Source: Bog-756 sp963718405
GTDB taxonomy: Bacteria > Actinomycetota > Acidimicrobiia > Acidimicrobiales > RAAP-2
Assembly: GCA_963718405.1 (NCBI GenBank)
Contig: CAVQYZ010000001.1
Location: forward strand, 434,001 to 498,000
Direction: 5' to 3'
Length of the DNA stretch: 64,000 nt
The translations under genes and the position numbers were made by a program. Position 1 is the stretch's first letter; each line of letters opens with the position of its first letter. Positions 14,995 to 25,444 of the stretch are shown here, one piece after another. Under the pieces are notes generated by a model. The model did no database searches. It was not told where the DNA came from and was given only the letters and a program-made list of their open reading frames with translations.

Positions 14995-16924
14995 TCAAAC
15001 GGCGGCAGGCGCCGACCGCCCGTGGGAGATCAACCGGCGGACTGCACTCAGCCGGCAGCCTGCACTCAGCCGGCGGCCTGCACTCAGCCGGCGGCCTTGC
15101 GGGCCCGGCTCCGGCTGCCGGCCCCGGGTGGCCTGGTCGAGCACGACCTTGCGCAGCCGGACCGACTTGGGTGTCACTTCGACGCACTCGTCGTCGGAGA
15201 TGAACTCCAGGGCCTGCTCGAGCGAGAGGAGCAACGGTGGCGTCAGGCGGATGGCCTCGTCGGCCGAGGCAGAGCGGACGTTGGTCTGCTTCTTCTCCTT
15301 GGTCGGGTTGACGTCCATCTCGTCGTCGCGGGCGTTCTCCCGACCACCATGCCCTCATAGACCTCGGTGCCCGGGCCGACCAGCAGCACGCCACGCTCCT
15401 GCAGGCTCATCAGGGTGTAGCCGGTGGTCATGCCGCGACGGTCCGCCACCATCGACCCGTTGCGCTTGGTCTTGAGCTCCCCGTGCCAGGGCTCCCAGCC
15501 GTCGAAGACGTGATGGAGCATGCCGGTGCCCCGGGTCTCGGTCATGAACTCGGTGCGGAACGCCGACCAGGCCGCGGGCCGGGACCCGGTAGTCCATGCG
15601 CACCCAGCCGGTGCCGTGGTTGACCATCTCGACCAGGGTGCCCTTGCGCAGGGCCATCAACTGGGTGACCACGCCCAGGTAGTCGTCGGGGACGTCGATG
15701 GCCACCCGCTCCATGGGCTCGTGGAGCTTGCCGTCGATCTCGCGGGTGACCACCTGGGGCTTACCCACGGTCAGCTCGAACCCCTCGCGCCGCATGGTCT
15801 CGACCAGCACCGCCAGTTGGAGCTCGCCCCGGCCCTGGACCTCCCAGGTGTCGGGACGCTCGGTGGTGTTGACCCGCAGCGAAACGTTGCCGACCAACTC
15901 GGCGTCGAGCCGGTTGAGGATCTGGCGGGCGGTGAGCTTGTTCCCGTCGTTGCCGGCCAGCGGGGAGGTGTTGATGCCGATGGTCATCGAAAGGCTGGGC
16001 TCGTCGACGGTGATGACGGGAAGGGGCCGCGGATCGTCGGGGTCGGCCAAGGTCTCACCGATGGTGATCTCGGCCATGCCGGCGACCGCGGCGATCTCGC
16101 CCGGGGCCGGCTTCTGCGGCTTCGACCCGGTCAAGGGCGTCGGTGACATAGAGCTCGGTGATCTTGGTGTGTTCGATGGTGCCGTCGAGCTTGCACCAGG
16201 CCACGGTGGCTCCCTTCTTGAGGGTGCCGTTGTGGACTCGGCACAGGGCCAGCCGGCCGAGATAGGGGGAGGCATCGAGGTTGGACACGATGGCCTGGAG
16301 CGGTGCCTCTGGGTCGAAGTGGGGGGCGGGGATGCGGTCCACGATGGCCTGGAAGAGCGGCTCGAGGTCGGTCCCCTCGACGCCCTGCTCGGTGCTGGCC
16401 CAACCGGCCCGGGCGTTGGCGAAGAGGATCGGGAAGTCGATCTGGTGCTCGTCGGCGTCGAGGTCGAGGAAGAGCTCCTCCACCTCGTGGACCACCTCAT
16501 CGATACGGGCGTCGGCCCGGTCAACCTTGTTGACGATCAGGACGACCGGCAGCCGGGCCTCGAGGGCCTTGCGGAGGACGAACCGGGTCTGGGGCAGCGG
16601 GCCCTCCGAGGCGTCGACCAGCAGGAGCACCCCATCCACCATGGTCAGGCCCCGCTCGACCTCCCCACCGAAGTCGGCGTGGCCCGGGGTGTCGATGATG
16701 TTGAGCTTGACCCCGTTGTGGACCACGGCGGTGTTCTTGGCCAGGATGGTGATGCCCTTCTCCCGCTCGAGGTCGCCCGAGTCCATGACCCGCTCGTTGA
16801 CCGACTCGTTGGCCCGGAAGGCTCCGGACTGCCAGAGCATGGCGTCGACCAGGGTGGTCTTGCCGTGGTCGACGTGGGCCACGATGGCCACGTTGCGGAT
16901 GTCGTCGCGGGTCTGTAGGGGCAT
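14995..16924 (-). CDS. typA: Ribosome-associated GTPase TypA/BipA (frame broken three times)
   Basis: Translational GTPase of the EF-G family that acts in 50S assembly and stress adaptation. From the ATG at 16922-16924: IVAHVDHGKTTLVDAML (P-loop, residues 15-31), GITILAKNT (switch I), DTPGHADFGGEVERGL (switch II) and VNKVDRADARIDEV (NKxD). The frame shifts near 16100 (an extra G), near 15560 and near 15341 (a missing G). Across these the protein continues through GMAEITIGETL, RLDAELVGNVSLRVN, GRGELQLAVLVETMRREGFEL, YRVPARGL, HHVFDGWEPW and LEQALEFISDDECVEVTP, all TypA-specific. The final 35 residues are a low-complexity tail coded by an 18-bp tandem repeat, so the true stop could be nearer 15100. 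Breaks read as sequence errors. Confidence 0.88.
15042..15095. repeat. 18-bp tandem repeat at the 3' end of typA
   Basis: Three copies of ctgcactcagccggcrgc in the extreme 3' part of typA, encoding repeated RRLSAG-like hexapeptides. Confidence 0.9.
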
Positions 16925-17118
16925 GGCGTCACCGGGGGCTCGGAGGATGGGGAGGGCACGAAGGGTGGGGAGTCACACCAGCCGTGGGACCACCAGGATA
17001 CCCGCCATGCCCCGTCCTCCGGTTTCGGCGTCACGCCGGAGGACGAGGATGACGCACAATGTCAGCCGGGCTGGACCCGGAGCCCAGACCTGATCCCGGG
17101 CCGCGTGCTCCGATCCGG

Positions 17119-20100
17119 TCAGATACTGGCCGAGTTCGAGGCTCCCGACTGGGTGCCGGTCCCCTCGGCATTGATGGCGGCCACCTTGAAGGTGTAGGTG
17201 TTGCCATGGGTCAGACCGGTGACCGTCTCGGTGGTGGCCGTCGGTTGAAGGTCTGGGCCGTCTGGGCCGTGCTCCCGATGTAGGGGGTCACGACATAGCC
17301 GGTGACAGCCGAGCCGCCGTTGGTGGCCGGCGCCGTCCAGGTGACCGTGGCTGATGTGTTGCTGGCCTTGCTGGCGGTGCCGATGGTGGGCGCCCCCGGG
17401 GCGTGAGCGGGGTGACCGAGTCGACGCCGCGGACTGGGTACCGGTGCCGACCCCGTTGATGGCCGCCACCTTGAAGGTGTAGGCGGTCATTGGTCAGACC
17501 GGTGACCATCTCGCTGGTGGCCGTCGATGTGAAGGTCTGGGCGGTCTGGGCGGTGCCACCGATGTAGGGGGTCACCACATAGCCGGTGATGGCCGAGCCG
17601 CCGTTGGAGGACGGAGCAGTCCAGGTGACCGTGGCCTGAGAGTTGCCGGCCGTGGCGGTGCCGATGGTCGGGGCCCCCGGAGTGGTAGGCGTGGGTGACC
17701 GAGTTGGACTGCGCCGATGCGGTACCGGTGCCCACGCTGTTGATGGCGGCCACCTTGAAGGTGTAGGCGGTGCTGTTGGCCAGGCCGGTGACGGTCTCCG
17801 TCGTGGCCGTGGAGTTGAAGGTCTGGGCGGTCTGGGCCGTGGCGCCGATGTAGGGGGTCACCACGTAGCCGGTGATGGCCGACCCACCGTTGGAGGCCGG
17901 GGCGGTCCAGGTGACCGTGGCCGAGGCACGCCAACCGTCGCTGTCCCGATGGTCGGGGACCCGGGGTCGTGGCCGGGGTGACCGAGTTGGATGGCCTGAG
18001 GCCGTACCGGTACCGACCCATTGATGGCGGCCACGTTGAAGGTATAGGCGGTCCCGTTGGTCAGCCCGGTGGCGGCCTCAGTGGTGGCGGTGGAGGTGAA
18101 GGTCTGGGCCGTCTGGGCCGTGGCGCCGATATACGGGGTCACCACATAGCCGGTGATGGTGTTACCGCCGTTCGAGGAAGGTGCGGTCCACGTCACCGTG
18201 GCCGAGGCGTTTCCGGACGTGGCGGTCCCGATGGTCGGGGCCCCCGGGGTGGTGGCCGGGGTAACCGAGTTGGAGGCCCCCGAGGCAGTACCGGTACCGA
18301 CGGCGTTGACGGCGGCCACGGTGAAGGTATAGGCGGTCCCGTTGGTCAGCCCGGTGGCGACTTCGCTGGTGGCCGTGGAGTTGAAGGTCTGGGCTGTCTG
18401 GGCCGTGCCGCCGATGTACGGGGTCACCACGTAGCCGGTGATGGTCGACCCTCCGGTAGAAGCCGGTGCGGTCCAGGTGACGGTGGCCGAGGCATTGCCG
18501 GCGGTGGCGGTGCCGATGGTCGGGATGCCCGGAGTGGTGGCCGGGGTGACCGAGTTGGAATGGGCCGAGGCGGTTCCGGTGCCCTCGCTGTTGATGGCGG
18601 CCACGGTGAAGGTGTAGGCGGTCCCGTTGGTCAGGCCGGTGGCGATTTTCGGTGGTGGCGGTGGAGTTGAAGGTCTGGGCCGTCTGGGCCGTGCCGCCGA
18701 TGTAGGGGGTCACCACGTAGCCGGTGATGGCTGCGCCTCCGGTGGAGGCCGGAGCCGTCCAGCTCACGGTGGCCGAGGCGTTGCCCCCGGTGGCCGTGCC
18801 GATGGTCGGGGCTCCCGGGGTGGTGGCCGGGGTCACCGAGTTGGACTGGGCCGAAGCGGTACCGGTCCCGACGCTGTTGATAGCCGCCACGGTGAAGGTG
18901 TATGTAGTCCCGTTGGTCAGCCCGGTCACGGTCTCGCTGGTGGCCGTGGAGTTGAAGGTCTGGGCCGTCTGGGCCGTGCCGCCGATGTACGGGGTCACCA
19001 CGTAGCCGGTGATGGCCGCGCCTCCGTGGAGGCCGGCGCGGTCCAGGTGACCGTGGCCGAAGCATTGCCGCCGGTGGCGGTGCCGATGGTCGGGGCCCCC
19101 GCGGTGGTGGCCGGGGTCACCGGGTTGGATTTGGCCGAGGCCGTGCCGGTCCCCACGCTATTGATGGCGGCCACCGTGAAGCTGTAGGCCGAGCCGTTGG
19201 TCAGGCCGCTCACCGTCTCGCTGGTGGCCGAGGAGTTGAAGGTGGTGGCGGTCTGGGCGGTGGTGCCGTTGATGTAGGGCGTCACCACATAGCCGGTGAT
19301 GGCGGCGCCGCCGTTGGAGGCCGGTGCGGTCCAGGTGACGGTGGCCGAGCATTGCCCCCGGTGGCGGTGCCGATGGTAGGCGTCCCAGGCAGGGTGGCCG
19401 GAGTCACCGAGTTGGACTGGGCCGAGGCCGTTCCGGTTCCCACACCGTTGATGGCGGCCACGGTGAAGGTGTACGCCGTCCCGTTGGTCAGCCCGGTCAC
19501 GGTCTGGGTGGTAGCCGTGGAGTTGAACGTCGTAGCCGCCTGGGCGGTGCCCCCGACGTAGGGGGTCACCACATAGCCGGTGATGGCCGACCCACCGTTG
19601 GAAGACGGTGCGGTCCAGGTGACGGTGGCCGTCGCGTTGCCCGCGGTGGCCGAGCCGATGGTCGGGGCCCCGGGGGCGGTGGTCGGGGTCACCGAGTTGG
19701 ACTGCGCCGAAGCGGATCCCGTCCCGGCGCTGTTGATGGCAGCCACGGTGAAGGTATAGGTGGAGTTGGACAGACCGGTCACCGTCTCGGTGGTGGCCGT
19801 GGAGTTGAAGGTCGTAGCGGTCTGGGCCGTGCCACCGAGGTAAGGCGTCACCACGTAGCCGGTGATGGCGGCCCCGCCGTTGGAGGTCGGAGCGGTCCAG
19901 GTGACGGTGGCCGAGGCATTGCCGGCCGTGGCCGTCCCGATGGTCGGGGCCCCCGGAGTGGTGGCCGGGGTGACCGAACTCGACGAACCGGACTGGGTGC
20001 CGGTCCCGACACTGTTGATGGCCGCCACGGTGAAGGTGTAGGCGGTCCCGTTGGTCAGCCCGGTCACGGTTTGGGTGGTGGCCGTGGAGTTGAACTGCTG

Positions 20101-23100
20101 GGCAATCTGGGCCGCGCCACCGACATAGGGGGTCACCACGTAGGCAGTGATGGCCGCGCCTCCGGTGGAGGCCGGAGCGGTCCAGCTCACGGTGGCCGAG
20201 GCGTTGCCTCCGGTGACGGCGCCGATGGTCGGTGCCCCCGGGGTGGTGGCCGGGGTCACCGAGTTGGACTGCGCCGAAGCACCGCCGGTCCCGACGATAT
20301 TGATGGCGGCCACGGTGAAGGTGTAGGCGGAGCCATTGGTCAGGCCGCTGACCGTTTCGCTCGTCGCCGTGGAGTTGAAGGTCTGGGCCGCCTGGGCGGT
20401 GGTGCCGTTGAGGTAGGGCGTCACCACGTAGCCGGTGATACTCGACCCTCCGTTGGAGGACGGAGCGGTCCAGGTGACGGTGGCCGAGGCGTTGCCCCTG
20501 GTGGCCGTGCCGATGGTGGGTGCGCCGGGGGTGGTCGCCGGGATGACCGGGCTGGACGCCGCCGATTGCGCGCCCACGCCGTCCGCATTGATGGCGGCCA
20601 CGGTGAAGGTGTAGATGGTCCCGTTGGTCAGGCCGGTCACCGTGTCGGAGGTAGCGGTGGTGTTGAACTGCTGGGCAATCTGGGCCGCACCTCCGATGTA
20701 GGGCGTCACGACATAGCCGGTGATGCTGGCCCCGCCGTTGGAGGACGGAGCGGTCCAGGTGACGGTGGCCGTGGTGTTGCCACCGGTGACCGTGCCGATG
20801 GTCGGCGCACTGGGGGTGGTCGATGGGGTCACCGAGTTGGACTTGGCCGAGGCCGTGCCGGTGCCAACGGCGGTGACGGCGGCCACGGTGAAACTGTAGG
20901 CGGATCCGTTGGTCAGACCGGTCACGGTCTCGCTGGTGTTCGTGGAGGAGAACGACTGGGCCGTCTGGGCCGTGGTGCCGTTGAGGTACGGCGTGACCAC
21001 GTAGGCGGTGATGGGGTCTCCACCAGTGGAGGCTGGAGCGGTCCAGGTGACGGTGGCCGATGGCGTTGCCTCCGGTGGCGGTGCCAATGGTGGGTGTGCC
21101 GGGCAGCGTTGCCGGCGTGACGGAGTTCGAGGCTGCCGACGGGCTACCGGTGCCGATCGTGTTGATGGCCGCCACGGTGAACGTGTACGCACTCCCGTTG
21201 GTCAGTCCGGTCACGGTTTGCGTGGTGTTCGTGGAGGTGAACGTCCGGGCCGTCTGGGCCGTGGTGCCGTTGAGGTACGGCGTGACCACATAGGCGGTGA
21301 TGGCTGACCCGCCGTTCGAGGTCGGGGCGGTCCAGGAGACGGTGGCCGTCGTGTTGCCCGGGGTGGCCGTACCGATGGTCGGGGCTCCGGGCACGGTAGG
21401 CACGGTGACCGAGTTCGATGGTGGCGACGAGGCGCTGGTGCCGACAGCGTTGGTTGCCGTCACCGTGAAGGTGTAACTGCTGCCCCCGGTCAGGCCGGTG
21501 ATGGTTGTCGATGTCGCCGTAGGTCCGAAGACCGACGTGCCCGAACAGCTCGAGCAGGAGGGGCTGGGGCTCACGGTGTAGCCGGTAATGGGCGAGCCGC
21601 CGTTCGATGGATCGGCCCAGCTCACCGAGACCGATCCATTGCTGTTGGCCACGGCGGCGGCCAGGGTCGGGGCGTTGGGAACGTTGGGCACCTGGATCCA
21701 GTTGGAGGCGGTCGATGGACTGCTGGCCCCACTGGAGTTGGTGGCAGTGACGGTGAAGGTATAGGTCTGGCCGTCAGTCAAACCGGAGATCGTCGTCGAC
21801 GTTCCGCTGACCGAGGTGCCACCACAGGTCGAGCAGGCCGGGTTGGGCGTCACGGTGTAGCCCGTGATGGACGACCCGTTACTGGACACCGGGGGGTACC
21901 AGGACAAGCTGACGGTACCGTCGCTGTTGGCGGTGGCCCCCAGGTTCGGCTGGTTGGGCGAGGTCCAGGTAGGCGGCGTCGGGACGGTGGACGACGGGTA
22001 GTTGGGCAGCCCGTTGGTCGACTGCGAGCAGTACGCCGTGATCCACTGGGTGTAACCGTAGGGTGGCTCGAGCGGGGGACAGACGCTGTCGCTGGTGGCC
22101 TCGGTACCGGCATTGTTACTCACCGCAGCCAACGTCCATGCCGCGGTGGAAGGAGCGAGATAACTGGGTGGGGAGAGATAGTCGAGGAGGGGATCCCAGG
22201 TGTAGGACTTCTGGTAACCGCTGACAATCGAGTTGCCGCTGAAGGTGCCGACCGGCCCCCGGGCGTACTGCTGAATCGAGCCGTAGATGTTCAGTGGCCC
22301 CTGGGGGGTGCCGTTGTCGTAGTTGTTGACCACGAACGACTCGGTCAAGGCCAGGACGGCCGCGTCGATGGTCAGGCCACTGGTGCCGGGGGTGGGATTG
22401 CAGGTTGCTGCCGGCGTGGTGCAGTTTGGCGCCAGGGTGGAGTTGGTGCTGGTCGACGTGGAGGCCACGATCGGTTGGTTGACCTCGATGTAGTTGTCGG
22501 CGATGAGGCCGAGCGTGTCGTTGGTACCGGCGGCGTTGTAGGGGCAGTAGCTGTCGGCCTGGCCGCTCTGCCCGGTCGTCCAGTTGCAGTCCGCATAGGT
22601 GATGTTGCCATCGACGATCACATCGTTGGCTGTCCCGATGGTCAGCTCACCGGAGAGTGATCCGTTGACGAAAGCGTCGCCTTCAGCATCGGGCGAGCTG
22701 GTCTCGCCGTAGTAGCAGCTGGTGCAGCCGCCGGCGGTGGTCTGCGCGTAGGGCCCATAGGAGTACGAGGGCGTGAGGGTGTACGTCTGGCCCAGGCTGG
22801 CCGAGGAGGTGGTGGCGTAGGACCCACCGCTGTACGTAGCGGAGAAGGCCCCGGTGTTCTGTGACGAGTAGGTGAGGGTGCAGGTGGCTGTGGCGGTGTA
22901 GGGCGCCACCGTCGTCGGCGTCGAGAGGGTCTGTGAGGAGCAGCCGTTGATGGTCGATGAGGATGGGCCGCCATACCCACCGCTCTTGGTCTGGCTGAAC
23001 GAGACCGTGGCTCCGCTGTTGAGCTGGTTGCTGTCGGATGTGACGGTGGCGGTGAGAGTCACCGAGTGGCCCGACGACAGGGTTCCGCTCTCGGTCAGGT

Positions 23101-24332
23101 TGGTGACCGAGTTGGCGATGGGGTCGTCGAACGGGTTAGCCCACGCCTGGGCGCTGCTGGCATTCTCGACGTACACCACACCATTGGCTGGAAGGCTGGC
23201 CGTTCCGTTGATCGGGCAGTTGTTGGCGTTGGAGGCGACGTTGTTGGTGTCGGTGGTCGTGCCGTTCGAAGTGGTGACGGGGGTGTCCGGGCTGACCACG
23301 GTCATCTGACTGACCCGACAGGGTGATCTGGGTCGGTCCCGAGTACAGGCAGCCGTTCAAGCTGGCCACCAGGCCGAGCTGCGAGTCGTCTGTCGGCGGC
23401 ACCTCCACGGGGTTGCCCGAGGAGCTGTTCGTGGTGTCGTAGAGGGCCACTTCGTTGTTGGCATTGGCGCAGTTGGTGTCGCTTCCGCTCATCCCGTACG
23501 TGTCGTCCACGAACAGGCAGTGCGGATCCGCCGTGGTCACGGCCGAGGGAGAGGATGGAGTGCCGAAGGCCGGGGAGTTCGCCGTCTGTCCGTTACCGCT
23601 CACGAAGACCGAGTCATTGGTGTAGACCGGTCCGAAGAGGTAGTCCTGGGGCCCGAAGTAGACGGGAGCGCAGTCGAGGTTCTTGTTGTCTATGTTGTAG
23701 CTCAGGTTCCAGTTGTAGTTGCACGTGGTGTAACTACCGGTCGGGCTGTAGGACTCATAATTGGTCCACCACACGTTTTGCAGGAATCCGTTGTTGGGAG
23801 TGACGGTGATGGTGTTCTGGTCGAACACGTATCCGTTGGGCGCCGATGCGTCCCTGGCGGCGCCGACTATCTGGACGGACAGGCTGACCAGGGTATGGCT
23901 GGTGGGGTCAAAGGTCGGCACCGGATTGCCGAAGGCGTAGTACTCGGCATCCCCGCCGTTGTCAGTCGAGTTATCGACGTAGTCCCACTGGCCGTAGGTG
24001 AGCCCGGCGCAGACCCCATCACCATTGGTGTTGGTACTGCACTGAGCCAAGCTGGAGTTGGCGTTGATCGCCACCATGTAAGCGTTCTGTCCCGCTTCGA
24101 GGGCTCGGTTGGCGTAGAGCTGGACCGCCTTGGTCTGCTGAAGGGGAAGGGATGTGACCACCGTCTGGACGAGGGCGACGGCGACGATGGAGACGACAAG
24201 GGACAGGGTCAGAACCGCCACCAGGGCGGTCTGTCCCAGGTCCGAGGCCCCGGTCATCCGGCCCCGGAAGGCGTCGGCCCACCGGCTGAGACGGCTGGGC
24301 GTGTGCACTGTGGAATCGGACATGGCGGTCAC
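17119..24332 (-). CDS. Giant PilX-like pilin-associated protein with a fibronectin type III repeat array (many frame breaks)
   Basis: About 2,400 residues if frames are joined. From the GTG at 24330-24332: a cytosolic N-terminus, then a single hydrophobic helix (QTALVAVLTLSLVVSIVAVA) as in PilX-like minor pilins. An extracellular core follows, broken near 23308. Next come a Big3-like Ig domain (SGHSVTLTATVTSDSNQ) and a stretch typical of PilX/DUF4900 proteins (SGELTIGTANDVIVDGNITY, LGLIADNYIEV, YGSIQQYARGPVG). From about residue 790 there are roughly 17 fibronectin type III domains. The last 15 are near copies of about 95 residues, each with APTIGTATxGN, ATVTWTAP, ITGYVVTPYIGGTAQTA and YTFTVAAIN. 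Frames change at least ten times inside the array. It ends at 17119 without an anchor motif. Third gene of the prepilin operon, starting on the previous stop (GTGA). A surface adhesin role is inferred. Confidence 0.7.
17150..21960. repeat. Array of about 17 fibronectin-III-coding repeats, period near 285 bp
   Basis: The antisense landmark gccgatggtcgg (coding PTIG) recurs near 17375, 17650, 17940, 18225, 18512, 18795, 19080, 19365, 19655, 19940, 20223, 20510, 20797, 21087 and 21372, an average step of 285 bases. Two more diverged units lie upstream to about 21960. The 15 regular units are highly alike at DNA level, implying recent duplication or gene conversion, and such arrays are prone to assembly collapse. 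Confidence 0.9.
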
Positions 24333-25444
24333 CCCGTGGTGCTGGAGTACTGGTAGGGATAGTTGTACGCAGTGTTGGTCTCGCCGGCGCTGAGGGAGTA
24401 CCGGTAGACGATCGTCTGGTTGTTCACGACTTCCGCTCCGGCGGCCTTGGCGGCTATTTGGAGGTACACGCCAACGCTCTGGATGGCGTCAGCCGGGCAC
24501 GAGAGGGCAATGGTGGGATAGCTGGCGGACGGCACGGCGCAGGTGGTCAGGTTCAGGGTCGTGCTGCCGCCGATAGTCACTGGTGGGGTGAGGGCTGCCA
24601 GGCCAGTGACCTCCCAGGACGGAACGGTGAAGGATTGATTGGTCGGGGCAGTGGCGGTGGAGGGAATCGATATGGACTGCCCGGTCACCGGGTCGAGGAT
24701 GCTGTAGGTGAAGACGGGAGTTGCCGAGTTGACCACATCGGCGGCATTGGTAATCAGGGTGTAATTGGTCCCGTACTGGCAGGGCTGCCCGGCTTCGCTG
24801 GCCGGCTGCCCGGCCACCGGACAGGTCGGGGTACCGGCGGTCGCAGTTGGGTCGGCTGCGGTGGGGTTCAGCAAGGGCAGGAACTCCTGGACCTGAAAGG
24901 TGCAGGGACTCGTTACGCTGCAACCGCCTGGCGCGGTGACCAAGCTGCCGGTGGATCCCACCACTTCGGCCACGATTTTTGCCGGCCCGGCCGTCGTGCC
25001 GGCTGAGGTGACGTTGTTGTAAGCCGTCCCGATATTCGAATAGAAGGTGAGGGAGTAGTTCCCTATCGAGGCAAAGGCGGGGGTGGGGGGTCCGGCTGGA
25101 ACGCTCACCGACGAGGAGTAGAGCGGCTGCCCGTAGGCGTACGCCGTCTGGGGGAAGGCGTAAGGAGCCGGCTCGATCTCCGCACGGAGCAAGGTCTGGA
25201 TCGGCCCCAGGGCCGGGAGAGCCTGGTCGTACTCCTGGTATTGACTGGAGACGCTGTTGCTGACGGACCCGATCATGCTCATGGTGATCCCGACAATGGT
25301 GAGGAGCACGACCAACAGCGTGGAGGCGATCAACAGCTCCGTGAGGGTGAAGCCTTCCTCGTCGAATCTCCGTTCGGAGCGGTTGCGAGCAGCTTGAGCA
25401 GCTGTCCGGACCCGGCCCCACCAGGCGTTGAAGGTACGTGTCAT
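24329..25444 (-). CDS. Prepilin with GFTLTELL N-terminus, PilW-like
   Basis: A 371-residue type IV pilin-like protein. The ATG at 25442-25444 sits on the stop of the preceding gene (TGATG). After a basic cytoplasmic leader, DEEGFTLTELLIASTLLVVL is a canonical class III cleavage and methylation site: G/FT with Glu at position +5 and a long hydrophobic helix. The peptidase would cut after the Gly and methylate the Phe. The exported part has scattered cysteine pairs (GGCSVTSPC, TCPVAGQ...QPC, TTCAV...LSC) and a beta-rich, Thr/Ser-rich composition. Size and position between the other two prepilin-like genes match PilW in PilV-PilW-PilX minor-pilin operons. The pilus assembly ATPases and platform protein are not in this window. 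Intact. Confidence 0.82.
   Translation of the reverse strand: MTRTFNAWWGRVRTAAQAARNRSERRFDEEGFTLTELLIASTLLVVLLTIVGITMSMIGSVSNSVSSQYQEYDQALPALGPIQTLLRAEIEPAPYAFPQTAYAYGQPLYSSSVSVPAGPPTPAFASIGNYSLTFYSNIGTAYNNVTSAGTTAGPAKIVAEVVGSTGSLVTAPGGCSVTSPCTFQVQEFLPLLNPTAADPTATAGTPTCPVAGQPASEAGQPCQYGTNYTLITNAADVVNSATPVFTYSILDPVTGQSISIPSTATAPTNQSFTVPSWEVTGLAALTPPVTIGGSTTLNLTTCAVPSASYPTIALSCPADAIQSVGVYLQIAAKAAGAEVVNNQTIVYRYSLSAGETNTAYNYPYQYSSTTG

Noticed and set aside
14963..15394. Separate small gene at the 3' end of typA
   Set aside because: Arg/Ala-rich shadow frame over the tandem repeat and TypA C-terminus.
17119..21960. The 285-bp array as CRISPR or an integron cassette array
   Set aside because: Units are coding fibronectin domains without spacers, att sites or cas/integrase genes.
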